This document shows positions 6,011-14,596 of a stretch of 64,000 bases of DNA, in pieces. Location of the stretch: NCBI GenBank assembly GCA_050018455.1, contig JBEKAA010000002.1, forward strand, positions 124,001 to 188,000, written 5' to 3'. The DNA comes from RBG-13-68-16 sp050018455 (lineage in GTDB: Bacteria; Acidobacteriota; Thermoanaerobaculia; Thermoanaerobaculales; Thermoanaerobaculaceae). Below the pieces are notes generated by a model. The model had not been told where the DNA came from and ran no database searches. It worked only from the letters and a program-made list of their open reading frames with translations. Position 1 is the stretch's first letter. Each line of letters begins with the position of its first letter. Both the position numbers and the translations under genes were made by a program.

Positions 6011-8533
6011 ATGCCACGACTTCTGCTTGTGGACGGGCACTCGAATCTCTACCGCGCGTTCTACGCGATTCGTGCTGGTCTGTCGGCCCCGGACGGAACC
6101 CCCACCAACGCGGCGTACGGCTTCCTGCGGATGCAGCACAAGCTGCTGCGCGATCTCGCACCCACGCACGTCGCCGTCGCGTTTGACGCCGGGAAGGAGA
6201 CGTTTCGCACCCGCTTGGACGAGCGCTACAAGGCGCACCGGCCACCGATGCCCGACGACCTGCGAGTGCAGGTTCCGATCACCCAGGAAGCCGTGTCACT
6301 CCTCGGCCTGGCCGTTCTGGAGGAACCTGACGTCGAGGCGGACGACGTCATCGGCACGCTGGCCGCCCTGGCCGAAGCCGCCGGCTTTGAGGTCGTCATC
6401 GCCTCCACCGACAAGGACCTCATGCAGTTGGTCCGGGACCCCCAGGTGAAGATGTGGCACACGCGTCTGGAGCGGCTGCTCGACGAGCGCGGCGTCGAGG
6501 AGGTCTTCGGCGTCCGCCCTTCCCGGGTCGGCGAGGTCCTGACACTCATGGGCGACAGCTCCGACAACATCCCAGGGTGCCCAGGGATCGGCGAGAAGGG
6601 CGCCAAGGAGCTCATCGGCAAATGGGGAACGGTCGACGAGATCTACGCGCACCTCGATGACGTCACGCCCCCCCGCGCCCGCAAAGCGCTCGCCGAGCAC
6701 CGCGACGAGGTCGAGCTCTCCCGCCAGCTCGTACGCATCCGCACCGACGTCGCAATTTCCGAGACCCTCGCCGCGCTCGAGCGCCGAGCGCCCGATGCCG
6801 ACCGGCTCGCGGACCTCTACCGGCGACTCGGGTTCGGTTCCTTCCTCGCCGAGCTGGGAGTGTCCGGCGGGGAGCAGACGGCGAACGTGACGCCCGCGCG
6901 TGAGATCGGGTTCCCGGAGCTCGGCCCCCTGCTCCGGACGCCGGGCGCCGCAGTTGCCCTGGCCCCGGATCGGCTCGCAGTGGCAACCGACGCCGGCATC
7001 GCCGTCGTCGCCGCCCCGACAGCGAGACTGTGCGAATCCCTCGCACCCCACCTCGGCGAGGTGTGGTGTCACGACGCGAAAACCCTGATTGCTGCGTTCC
7101 GAGACGCAGGGGTCGAGCCGCCTGCGGTGCCGCGAGACACGATGCTCGCGGGGTACCTGCTGGCCCCGGGCGAAGCCACCGACCTCGCGGCCCTGTGCCG
7201 CCGCTACGGCGTTCAACCTCCCGCCGCAATCGAAGCCGAAGAGACTGCCCGCGCCGTTGCAGCCCTCGCACCTCAACTCGCTCGACGCCTCTCCGAGGAG
7301 AAGCTTGACGAGGTGCTCGCCACCCTGGAGCTTCCCCTCGTGCCGGTGCTCGAGGCGATGGAGCGTCACGGAATTCGCCTTGACTGCTCGCTCCTCGAAG
7401 AGTTGAGCGGCCGCCTCGCCAGATCGATTGCCGACCTCGAACGCGAGATTCATGCCGAGGCGGGCGGTCCGTTCAATATCAACTCCCCACAGCAGCTCGC
7501 CGAGGTGATGTTCGAACGGCGCGGACTGCCGGTGTTGCGCCGCACTGCGAAGACCAAGGCGCCCTCGACCGACGCCGATGTCCTGGCAGAGCTGGCCGCA
7601 CGCGGCCATCGCCTGCCTGCCCTCCTGCTCGAATTCCGGGAGCAGACCAAGCTCAAGTCCACCTACATCGACGCGCTGCCGAGACAGGTGGCTGCCGACG
7701 GCCGTGTGCACACCCGGTTCAACCAGGCGGTCGCGGCCACCGGCAGGCTCTCTTCGTCGGATCCCAATCTCCAGAACATCCCGGTCCGAACCGAGATGGG
7801 CAGGGAGGTCCGGCGCGCGTTCGTGGCCGACCCCGGACAGTTGCTCCTCACTGCCGACTACTCGCAGATCGAGCTCAGGGTCCTCGCCCACCTCTCGGAG
7901 GACCCCGCGCTGCACGACGCGTTCGCCCGAGGCGAGGACATCCACACGGCGACTGCCGCCCTGGTGTTCGGAGTCGCACCGGAGCTCGTGAGCCCGGACC
8001 AGCGGCGTGCCGCGAAGACCATCAACTTCGGCCTCATCTACGGGATGGGAGCGTACGCTCTGGCCCGCGAGCTCGGAGTCACGAACGCGCAAGCGCAGCA
8101 GTTCATCGAGGCCTACTTCGGGCGGCTCCCGCGGGTGCGTGCGTACCTCGAAGCCACCAAGGAGCAGGCGCGCTCGACCGGGAAGGTGACCACTCTCTTC
8201 GGGCGCGTGCGCTGGATCGCCGGTCTGGACTCCAGGAACGCGCAGGTGCGCGGCAACGCCGAGCGTCAGGCGATCAACGCACCGGTTCAGGGGACCGCCG
8301 CGGATCTCATGAAGCTCTCGATGATCCGACTGCACGAGGAGTTGGCCCGACTGAACCTGCCTGCTCGGCTCATCCTCCAGGTGCACGATGAGCTCATCCT
8401 GGAGGTCGACCAGACCGCTGTCGACAGCGTCGTTGCGCTGGCCAGGCACGTCATGGAAGGGGTCGCCAGTTTGCGGGTGCCGCTCCGGGTGGACATCGGA
8501 GTAGGGTCGTCCTGGACATCGGCGAAAGGGTAA
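6011..8533 (+). CDS. polA: DNA polymerase I
   Basis: An 840-residue replication and repair polymerase. ATG 6011 (MPRLLLVDGHSNLYRAFYAI) is the conserved N-terminus; the upstream extension of the frame is not. The N-terminal 5'-3' FEN-type exonuclease carries FDAGKETFR, DVEADDVIGT and GIGEKGAKEL. The C-terminal family A polymerase carries motif A (DYSQIELRVLAH), the O-helix (RRAAKTINFGLIYG) and motif C (VHDELILEV). The central domain has no DxE exo I motif and lacks the exo III aspartate, so 3'-5' proofreading is probably absent, as in Taq polymerase. Length (Taq 832) agrees. Confidence 0.95.
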   Translation: MPRLLLVDGHSNLYRAFYAIRAGLSAPDGTPTNAAYGFLRMQHKLLRDLAPTHVAVAFDAGKETFRTRLDERYKAHRPPMPDDLRVQVPITQEAVSLLGLAVLEEPDVEADDVIGTLAALAEAAGFEVVIASTDKDLMQLVRDPQVKMWHTRLERLLDERGVEEVFGVRPSRVGEVLTLMGDSSDNIPGCPGIGEKGAKELIGKWGTVDEIYAHLDDVTPPRARKALAEHRDEVELSRQLVRIRTDVAISETLAALERRAPDADRLADLYRRLGFGSFLAELGVSGGEQTANVTPAREIGFPELGPLLRTPGAAVALAPDRLAVATDAGIAVVAAPTARLCESLAPHLGEVWCHDAKTLIAAFRDAGVEPPAVPRDTMLAGYLLAPGEATDLAALCRRYGVQPPAAIEAEETARAVAALAPQLARRLSEEKLDEVLATLELPLVPVLEAMERHGIRLDCSLLEELSGRLARSIADLEREIHAEAGGPFNINSPQQLAEVMFERRGLPVLRRTAKTKAPSTDADVLAELAARGHRLPALLLEFREQTKLKSTYIDALPRQVAADGRVHTRFNQAVAATGRLSSSDPNLQNIPVRTEMGREVRRAFVADPGQLLLTADYSQIELRVLAHLSEDPALHDAFARGEDIHTATAALVFGVAPELVSPDQRRAAKTINFGLIYGMGAYALARELGVTNAQAQQFIEAYFGRLPRVRAYLEATKEQARSTGKVTTLFGRVRWIAGLDSRNAQVRGNAERQAINAPVQGTAADLMKLSMIRLHEELARLNLPARLILQVHDELILEVDQTAVDSVVALARHVMEGVASLRVPLRVDIGVGSSWTSAKG

Positions 8534-8542
8534 GATGATCGC

Positions 8543-9415
8543 ATGCGGCGAGCCCTGATCGTCCTGAGCCTGATCGCAAGCGTGCCGGCGTTGGCCCAGA
8601 AACCCTGGGAAACTCGTGCGGACCTGCCCGTGCCCGTGCCGGTCGAGTTGCCGGCAGTGCCTCCCACGAACCCTTTCGCGGCCCCGCTCCTGACGGCCCC
8701 GACGCCCGTCAGTACGCCGCTGCGGGAGAAGTTCTCGGGCATGTTCACGGTGCTGGCCTCGGTGTACGTCGACGCAGACGGCGGGGCCCGTCGCGTCGTG
8801 TTCACCCAGCTGCCGTGGCCCGACCTGGCGGACGCCCTGCGCCCCACGATCGCCGCAACTGTCTTCACTCCCGCCCGCTCGTCGGGCGCCGCTGTTCCGG
8901 TCTGGCTGCCGCTCGCGATCGATCTTCACGGCCGCGTGCAGGAGGGACGCGTCACCGGCCTTCAGCCCGGGGTTCCCGAGCCTGCCGCGCCGCCCGCAGT
9001 CGAACCGAGCCCGATTCCCAGCCCTGAGGCGCGGGACCTCGAGCTGCCCTTCACTCCGACCGAGCGTGTCGACCAACTGCCGAGCCCGAAGCGCTTTCGT
9101 GCACGCGTGGACGGCAGATCGTGGCGCCAGGGGATTCACCTCCTCGCCGAAGTCACCGGCGTAGGCCGCTGTCAGCGGGTCGTCTTCCTCGCGTGTCCCG
9201 AAGGGTTGAGGCCATGGCTCCTCGCGTCCATGGCCGAATGGACCTTCCGGCCGGGTACGACGAAGGACGGGCCCGTGAACGCATGGGTGCAATTGGACGG
9301 CGAGATCGAAGTGAAAGTGGGAGACCTGGCGTCCGACGTCCTCAGGGTCATGCGCCAGGGCTGGTCTCCCCACGCGGCCGCACCAGGCGCCGGCGGTCTC
9401 CCTCCCTCCGCGTAA
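8543..9415 (+). CDS. Secreted protein with two TonB-C-like segments, unknown function
   Basis: A 290-residue protein that starts 9 bases after polA. It has a signal peptide (MRRALIVLSLIASVPALAQ) followed by a proline-rich stretch. Two segments, around residues 65-135 and 195-265, each read like a TonB C-terminal domain: a beta-alpha-beta pattern with 'VVFTQLPWPDLADALRP' and 'VVFLACPEGLRPWLL', then 'TVFTPARSSG' or 'WTFRPGTTKDG'. This suggests an internal duplication. No catalytic motif is visible. Its last 68 bases overlap the 3' end of selB on the other strand. Probably periplasmic; partners unknown. Confidence 0.6.
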   Translation: MRRALIVLSLIASVPALAQKPWETRADLPVPVPVELPAVPPTNPFAAPLLTAPTPVSTPLREKFSGMFTVLASVYVDADGGARRVVFTQLPWPDLADALRPTIAATVFTPARSSGAAVPVWLPLAIDLHGRVQEGRVTGLQPGVPEPAAPPAVEPSPIPSPEARDLELPFTPTERVDQLPSPKRFRARVDGRSWRQGIHLLAEVTGVGRCQRVVFLACPEGLRPWLLASMAEWTFRPGTTKDGPVNAWVQLDGEIEVKVGDLASDVLRVMRQGWSPHAAAPGAGGLPPSA

Positions 9416-11249
9416 CGCGCTCCGAGTCGAGCCACTCCAGCACCGGGATCGCGAGCTTTCGGGTGAGACCGAAGCGGGCCTTGAATGCAGACACGTCGAA
9501 GCCCTCGACCCCCCAGTCCTTGAGAGAGGCCACCACCTCGTCGAGAACCTGGCGGTGCAGCACCCACTTGCCGCCGACCCTCGCGAGGCGCTTCTGGTCA
9601 ACCAGGAAGCGCACCAGTCCCTCCACCACCCTTGGCTCCGCGCCGAGGGCCCGCGCGACCTCTTCCGGCGCAGGGGCCGCGAAGCCGGCCCTGCGGTAGA
9701 ACTCCGCGACTCGACCTGCGAGAGCGTCCTCCAGGGGCGTTGCGTCGGCGGACAGCATCCTTCCGGCGACCTCGCGGACCAGACCGGCACGCCGAAGGTG
9801 GTCCAGGTAGAAGTCCCGGAGGGGCCGCGCCGGGGAAGAGAGCAACTGAGCCACGAACTCGGCACGGGGCACGCCCATGCCGCCTGCTGCGCGGAGGAGT
9901 TCGGCCGCCTTCGCTCGCGCACCGGCAACGGCGTCTCGGTGCAGGAGCTGCAGGGGGCGTGCGTGTGCAACCACGATGGAGCCCTCCGTCACGAGCCTGC
10001 CGAGGGCCGACTCGAGGCCCGCCTCTCGCACTCCCATCCGGAGCGAGAGCTCCGTCGCGGCGAGCCCCCGGGATCCGGCGAGACCTACCCACCGACCGAT
10101 GGCCGCCGGCGCATCGATCCACGGTCGCGGCAGCGCCGCGAGGCTCTCTGCCTCTCGTCGAGCCAGCCGAGGCGGCTGGGTGTCCAGCACCTCGCCGCCT
10201 CCCACGGTCGTCGCCGGAGAGACCCGCCGCAGGACGATCTTGTCTCCGGGAGCCGCAAACATGGGATAGACAAGGCGCACGATGACGCGCCCCGAATCTC
10301 CCGGACCGATCTTTGCCGGACTCGCCCGTTCGATCCGCGCCAGCCTCCGCGCCGCGAGCAGGTGGACCCACACCCGATCGCCCTCGGCAATTACGGGAGC
10401 CCCTCGCAGCATTCGCACGTCGAGCGCGAGGCGGTGCGAGGGCCTCCACTCGTCGGCCTGGAGCAGCTGCTCTCCGCGTGGAACTTCGGCGACGGTCACG
10501 CCGGTCAGACCCAGCGCGATCCGTTCGCCGACCTCCGCTTCGTCGCGGGGCGTACCGTGAACCTGGATGCCCCTGACGCGCGCCCGGGCGCCGCCGGGGA
10601 GCGCCACCAACTCGTCGCCGACCCGCACGCGTCCCCAGTTCGCGGTGCCGGTCACCACCGTTCCGACTCCGGATACCGTGAAGGCTCGGTCAACCGCGAG
10701 ACGGAAAGGTCGGTGAGGATCCTGCTTCCGGGCCACCCCACGGCTGCATTCGAGCACCGCGTCGCGGACCTCCTTGACGCCCTCACCGCTCAGAGCGGAG
10801 CAGGTGATCACCGGCGCACCCGAGAGCGGACCGGCGGCGAGGTGAGCCGCGACCTCTGCCCGGACGGCGTCGAGTCGTACGCGTTCGACCGCGTCCGCCT
10901 TGGTCAGTGCCACGACGCCGCCTCGCACACCCAGTACCTCGAGCACGTCCAGGTGCTCGCGAGTCTGCGGCATGATCCCTTCGTCGGCCGCCACGACGAG
11001 AAGCGCGCGGTCGATGCCAGCGGCCCCGGCGATCATCGTGTGGACCAGCCTCTCGTGGCCGGGGACGTCGATCAAGGAGATCTCGACCTCGCCCAGCGGG
11101 TCGACGAGCGGTGCAAAACCCAGAACGAGCGTGATGCCCCTTCGCTTCTCCTCGGGGAGGCGATCACAGTCAACACCCGTGAGGGCTTTCACGAGTGATG
11201 TCTTGCCGTGATCGATGTGGCCCGCTGTGCCGAAGACGACGGCGCGCAT
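9348..11249 (-). CDS. selB: Selenocysteine-specific elongation factor SelB
   Basis: A 633-residue translational GTPase that delivers Sec-tRNA to UGA codons with a SECIS element. It shows the P-loop GTAGHIDHGKTSL, G3 DVPGHE and G4 TKAD, then EF-Tu-like domains II and III (FTVSGVGTVVTGT). A ~250-residue C-terminal array of winged-helix domains, ending in WLDSERVTRREGDRRR, binds SECIS in known SelB. The G1 motif reads HIDHGKT, as in SelB, rather than HVDHGKT of EF-Tu. No selA, selD or selC is visible in the window, so they must lie elsewhere. The gene is divergent from the CYTH gene, with only 29 bases between starts. Confidence 0.93.
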   Translation of the reverse strand: MRAVVFGTAGHIDHGKTSLVKALTGVDCDRLPEEKRRGITLVLGFAPLVDPLGEVEISLIDVPGHERLVHTMIAGAAGIDRALLVVAADEGIMPQTREHLDVLEVLGVRGGVVALTKADAVERVRLDAVRAEVAAHLAAGPLSGAPVITCSALSGEGVKEVRDAVLECSRGVARKQDPHRPFRLAVDRAFTVSGVGTVVTGTANWGRVRVGDELVALPGGARARVRGIQVHGTPRDEAEVGERIALGLTGVTVAEVPRGEQLLQADEWRPSHRLALDVRMLRGAPVIAEGDRVWVHLLAARRLARIERASPAKIGPGDSGRVIVRLVYPMFAAPGDKIVLRRVSPATTVGGGEVLDTQPPRLARREAESLAALPRPWIDAPAAIGRWVGLAGSRGLAATELSLRMGVREAGLESALGRLVTEGSIVVAHARPLQLLHRDAVAGARAKAAELLRAAGGMGVPRAEFVAQLLSSPARPLRDFYLDHLRRAGLVREVAGRMLSADATPLEDALAGRVAEFYRRAGFAAPAPEEVARALGAEPRVVEGLVRFLVDQKRLARVGGKWVLHRQVLDEVVASLKDWGVEGFDVSAFKARFGLTRKLAIPVLEWLDSERVTRREGDRRRLVRPRGETSPGA

Positions 11250-11278
11250 CCACCTATACTAGCGGGGAGGGAGTGCGC

Positions 11279-11827
11279 GTGGTCGAGCAGGAGATGAAGA
11301 TCCCGGTCACCGACTTGACGTCAGCTCGCGAACGCCTGAGGGAGCGGGGCTGGCGGCGGCTGGCCCCTCTGACGCTGGAGGACAACTGGGTCCTCGACGA
11401 CGATGGAGGCACGCTCCGAAATAGCGGTCGTCTCCTGAGGGTCCGCCAGGCAGGACGGAACGGCTGGCTGACGTTGAAGGAGCCCGGCTCGTTCCACGGA
11501 GGCGTCAAGAGCAGGGTCGAGATCGAATCACCGGTCGAGAGCGCCGAAAGGGTGCTGGTCATCCTTGCCGGACTCGGGTTCCGGCCGGTCCGTCGCTACC
11601 AGAAGCGGCGCGAGGAATGGGCTCTCGATGAGATGGTTGTTGCCCTCGACGAGACGCCGGTCGGGAGTTTCGTCGAGGTCGAGGGTCCGGGCGACCGTCT
11701 CGCCGCGGCGGCCGTCGACCTCGGCCTCGACCCGCGCTCCGCGGTGCGGGGCACCTACCTCGACCTCTGGACCGAATACCGCGCGCTCCACCCCACCGCG
11801 CCGACCGACATGGTCTTCTCCGAATAG
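11279..11827 (+). CDS. CYTH-domain protein, class IV adenylate cyclase / CyaB-like
   Basis: 182 residues from GTG 11279, chosen because GGGAGG lies 8 bases upstream; GTG 11273 is too close to it. The N-terminus holds the CYTH signature ExExK (EQEMK, residues 3-7). Basic and acidic strands follow (LRVRQAGRNGWLTLKEP, KSRVEIESPV, QKRREEW, FVEVEGP), lining the triphosphate tunnel in this fold. Family members are adenylate cyclases, thiamine triphosphatases or tripolyphosphatases; sequence alone does not decide which. A TATACT hexamer at 11255-11260 is a likely -10 box. Confidence 0.8.
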   Translation: MVEQEMKIPVTDLTSARERLRERGWRRLAPLTLEDNWVLDDDGGTLRNSGRLLRVRQAGRNGWLTLKEPGSFHGGVKSRVEIESPVESAERVLVILAGLGFRPVRRYQKRREEWALDEMVVALDETPVGSFVEVEGPGDRLAAAAVDLGLDPRSAVRGTYLDLWTEYRALHPTAPTDMVFSE

Positions 11828-11840
11828 GCCGACCGGTATC

Positions 11841-12773
11841 ATGGTGGGCGTGAAAGGCATGCTCCTCACAGCGGGCCTCGGACACCGCATGGAGCCGCTG
11901 AGCTCCGCCGTGCCCAAGCCTGCCCTCGATGTCCTGGGCCGCCCGCTGCTCTCGAGCGCTCTTGCGAACCTTCGCAGGGCCGGCTGCGAGGACATCGTCG
12001 CTAACCTACACCGCCACCCGGACCTGGTCGCTGCCGCGGCCCGTTCGGAGGGGGGCGGCACGATCGTGTTCTCATGGGAGCCGGACCTCCTCGGCGGAGC
12101 GGGAGGCGTGGCCGCCGCCCGGTCGTTTCTCGGGGATGACGATGTTCTCGTCGGCAACGGCGACACGTGGGGGGATCTCGACCTCGCACCGTTGCTCGCC
12201 GCGCGTGCGGACGGCGTCGCGGTGCTCGCCCTGATTCCACACCCCGATCCGCACCGCTGGAGCTCGATCGTCCTCGGCCCGGACGGGCCGGTGACGCGGT
12301 TCCTCGCACCCGGATCGGACGACCCCGCCGAGAGGTTCCTCTTCACCGGCTTTCAGCTCCTGACCCGCGAGGTCGTGGCGTCGCTGCCCGCCGGACCGAG
12401 CGAGATGGCCTCTCTCTGGGACACTCTTCGCCGCAGCCACCGCCTGCGCGGCGCCGTCGTGAGCGGACGTTGGCGCGAAGCCGGCACGCCTGCTTCGTAT
12501 CGGGAGCTCGTCGTCGAGTCGCTGGGCGACGGGACGTGGACCCACCCCTCCGCAACGGTCGAGGGAGGTTGTCGGATCGAACGGAGCGCGGTGGGTGCGG
12601 GGTGCGGGGTCGCCCGCGGGGCCACGCTCACGGGCTGCGTTCTCATGGCTGGTGCCTTTGTCGGCCGCGACAGCGAACTTCGCGACTGCGTCATCGCCGG
12701 GCCGGTCACGGTATCCGGAGAGATGCTGGTTGGCACCCTGGTAGTGCCGCACGGGCGCGTCCCACTTGGCTGA
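11841..12773 (+). CDS. Sugar-1-phosphate nucleotidyltransferase with left-handed beta-helix tail
   Basis: A 310-residue protein with an N-terminal nucleotidyltransferase fold: LLTAGLGHRMEPLSSAVPKP is a variant of the GxGTRxxPLTxxxPKP signature, and VGNGDTW supplies the metal-binding Asp. The C-terminus (about 235-305) has hexapeptide-like repeats. Families with this layout make NDP-sugars such as GDP-mannose, or UDP-MurNAc in recycling (MurU), for envelope polysaccharide. The substrate cannot be assigned. The start is taken as ATG 11841; GTG 11850 is possible. It is 13 bases after the CYTH gene and probably co-transcribed. Confidence 0.8.
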   Translation: MVGVKGMLLTAGLGHRMEPLSSAVPKPALDVLGRPLLSSALANLRRAGCEDIVANLHRHPDLVAAAARSEGGGTIVFSWEPDLLGGAGGVAAARSFLGDDDVLVGNGDTWGDLDLAPLLAARADGVAVLALIPHPDPHRWSSIVLGPDGPVTRFLAPGSDDPAERFLFTGFQLLTREVVASLPAGPSEMASLWDTLRRSHRLRGAVVSGRWREAGTPASYRELVVESLGDGTWTHPSATVEGGCRIERSAVGAGCGVARGATLTGCVLMAGAFVGRDSELRDCVIAGPVTVSGEMLVGTLVVPHGRVPLG

Positions 12774-12788
12774 CCCGCAGTCGAATCC

Positions 12789-13382
12789 TCACAGTTTGAT
12801 CTCGCGCCACTGCTTCCACCCCCGACGCCACTGCAGGGCGCGAATCACCCCGATGTCGCCATTGACCCGCACAACCAGCATCCGCTCCCTGCCGTCGTTG
12901 AAGTACACGCTCGACGGCGTCGCTCCTCCGGTACGTGCGAAGCTGATGATACCGCTGGACCCGACTCTCAGCCCGCGCTGGTCGAGCGTTCCGCCTCCGG
13001 ATGGGTCCGGCACCTTCCAACTTGGCGGCACGCCGAGGTGGGCACCCAGACTGAGGAAGTGGACCCACACCTTCGGGCCCAGCGCCTTGTCGACTCCGCG
13101 GACGTAGTCCGCTCGGGAAACCCCGTCGTCGTCGCCGTCCGCGACCATCACGTAGTAGGAACGGTCCTCCATATCACTGAAGACCAGCCCGACGTTGCGG
13201 CAGCTCGTGAGGGCCTCCATGCGACAGCGGAGGGCGTCCGCCGCGATTTGCCGGGCAAGGCGCACGAGGTCGCTCGTGCGCTCGAACTGCTCGAGGTTCG
13301 GCACCGCGATCGCCACAGTGAGACCGATCATTGCCAGCACAGCCAACGCCTCGATGAGCGAAAACCCGCCTCGTGTCGTCAT
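12789..13382 (-). CDS. Type II secretion / type IV pilin-like pseudopilin (GspH/FimT type)
   Basis: 197 residues. The start at 13382 follows GGGAGG and places a short leader TTRGG in front of FSLIEALAVLAMIGL, the class III prepilin cleavage site with Phe +1 and Glu +5, followed by the hydrophobic N-terminal helix. The remainder is a globular beta-rich domain like GspH/FimT minor pseudopilins. It would be cut by a prepilin peptidase and take part in a pilus or type II pseudopilus. Together with the upstream ComEA-like gene, this suggests DNA uptake. Confidence 0.82.
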   Translation of the reverse strand: MTTRGGFSLIEALAVLAMIGLTVAIAVPNLEQFERTSDLVRLARQIAADALRCRMEALTSCRNVGLVFSDMEDRSYYVMVADGDDDGVSRADYVRGVDKALGPKVWVHFLSLGAHLGVPPSWKVPDPSGGGTLDQRGLRVGSSGIISFARTGGATPSSVYFNDGRERMLVVRVNGDIGVIRALQWRRGWKQWREIKL

Positions 13383-13400
13383 CACAGCCTCCCATGAACC

Positions 13401-13423
13401 GGGGGCGGCCGTACGCCGCCCCC
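13401..13423. other. 9-bp GC hairpin before the pseudopilin gene
   Basis: GGGGGCGGC (13401-13409) pairs with GCCGCCCCC (13415-13423) around a CGTAC loop. No T-run follows on either strand. It lies between comEA and the pseudopilin gene (both - strand), 18 bases upstream of the latter's start codon. It could attenuate or stabilise the pilin part of the transcript. Confidence 0.4.
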
Positions 13424-13481
13424 GACCGTCCACGCACCTCGTAGTTTGTTTACTGCATGGAGTCCTTTGCCTTATGGATCA

Positions 13482-13826
13482 TCAACTCTGTGCCTTAACA
13501 GCCGTCTTGGGGGTCCTCGGAGAACGCACCTTCTCCTTCAAGCTGGTTGCACCGGACGTTGCCACGTAGGGCTGCAGCCGGGCAAAGCTCTTCTCACCGA
13601 TTCCCTTCACGCGCGCCAGCTCCTCGGGCGCCTTGAACGGGCCGTTGGCGGTGCGAAAGTCCACGATCCGCTGGGCGAGGGAAGCCCCGACCCTCGGAAG
13701 CAGTTGCAGCTCCTGGACTGTCGCCGTGTTGATGTTGACCTGCGGGTTGCCTGACGGTTGCGCCGCGAGAACGCCGCTCGCGAGGGCGGCCGCCAGAGTC
13801 ATGCACATCAGGGTCCTGAATGTCAT
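13482..13826 (-). CDS. ComEA-like helix-hairpin-helix protein
   Basis: A 114-residue exported protein: signal peptide (MTFRTLMCMTLAAALASGVLAA), then a ComEA helix-hairpin-helix pair (VNINTATVQELQLLPRVG and LARVKGIGEKSFARL) that binds DNA without sequence preference, and a basic tail. ATG 13826 is preferred over TTG 13832 because AAAGGAGATT lies at the proper distance. ComEA proteins pull incoming DNA across the periplasm in natural transformation; short HhH proteins like this one are also widespread without proven competence. Confidence 0.82.
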   Translation of the reverse strand: MTFRTLMCMTLAAALASGVLAAQPSGNPQVNINTATVQELQLLPRVGASLAQRIVDFRTANGPFKAPEELARVKGIGEKSFARLQPYVATSGATSLKEKVRSPRTPKTAVKAQS

Positions 13827-14083
13827 TGCCAATCTCCTTTCCTTTCATTGAGTTCTTGTCGAGTTCGTCGCCTTCCGGTGATTCCCACGCTTGACAGCTA
13901 CGCTCGTGTGCACGTCGCTAAGGTCCGTGGCTCATCGTTCACCTCCGCGGGCGGTAGAGCGAGCCGCGTGCCAACCACCCCAGATCGAGTAACGAGTTGA
14001 ACAACAATCACTTGGGATGGGGGTGTCAGGAGGGAGTCTTCGGTGGGGTGGTAAGCTCTCCTGTCAGTTTGGACGAGAATCAC

Positions 14084-14596
14084 ATGGAGACTTGTGTTGT
14101 GGCCTGTCAAGAAATCCGTACACCTGCCGAGAAGGTTGACAGCCCTTCGCCGACGGTCGGGCGCCTCGCCGGGCCCGGCGATCTCACGGCGCTGTTCGAG
14201 CTCGACCGGGCGTGTTTTGGGCGTCGGGCGTGGTCGCTGCGCGCCTGGTGGGAGGTGGTGGCGCTCCCAGACTGGACCGCGATCGTCATCGAGGCGGACG
14301 ATGCAATCTCCGCCGCGAGCGTGCTCCTGGTTGCGGCCCCGGTATCGTGGCTGGTCTCCCTCGCCGTCCACCCCCGGTGGCGTCGTAGGGGCCTGGGACG
14401 CGCGCTCGTCCGCGATGCCATAGCGCGTGCGCGGGCGGCCTCGGCACGATGGCTTTCGCTCGAAGTGGACCGTTCTCACCGGGCGGCAGTCGCGCTCTAC
14501 CGGGAAGAGGGATTCGGTCTGCTGCGCCGTTTCCGTGAGGAGGGGCGATGGCGGCAGGAGATGGTTTGCCGCCTGGGAGGCGTTTGTGGGAGGTGA
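14084..14596 (+). CDS. GNAT N-acetyltransferase, RimI-like
   Basis: 170 residues from ATG 14084. The acetyl-CoA-binding motif is clear (VSLAVHPRWRRRGLGRALV), followed by LEVDRSHRAAVALYREEGF, as in RimI and related protein acetyltransferases. The start is uncertain: the frame stays open up to 13997, but conservation begins only at about GRLAGPGDL. The last 11 bases overlap ubiX, so the genes are translationally coupled. Substrate is unknown; ribosomal protein S18 would be the RimI target. Confidence 0.72.
   Translation: METCVVACQEIRTPAEKVDSPSPTVGRLAGPGDLTALFELDRACFGRRAWSLRAWWEVVALPDWTAIVIEADDAISAASVLLVAAPVSWLVSLAVHPRWRRRGLGRALVRDAIARARAASARWLSLEVDRSHRAAVALYREEGFGLLRRFREEGRWRQEMVCRLGGVCGR

Noticed and set aside
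4750..6186. A 478-residue frame on the + strand over the PHP gene
   Set aside because: The - strand PHP protein has clear catalytic motifs; the + frame has low-complexity Arg/Ala/Pro composition.
6296..9970. A 1224-residue open frame on the - strand opposite polA
   Set aside because: It is antisense to a certain gene, Arg/Gly/His-rich without domain structure, and arises from the GC-skewed third codon position.
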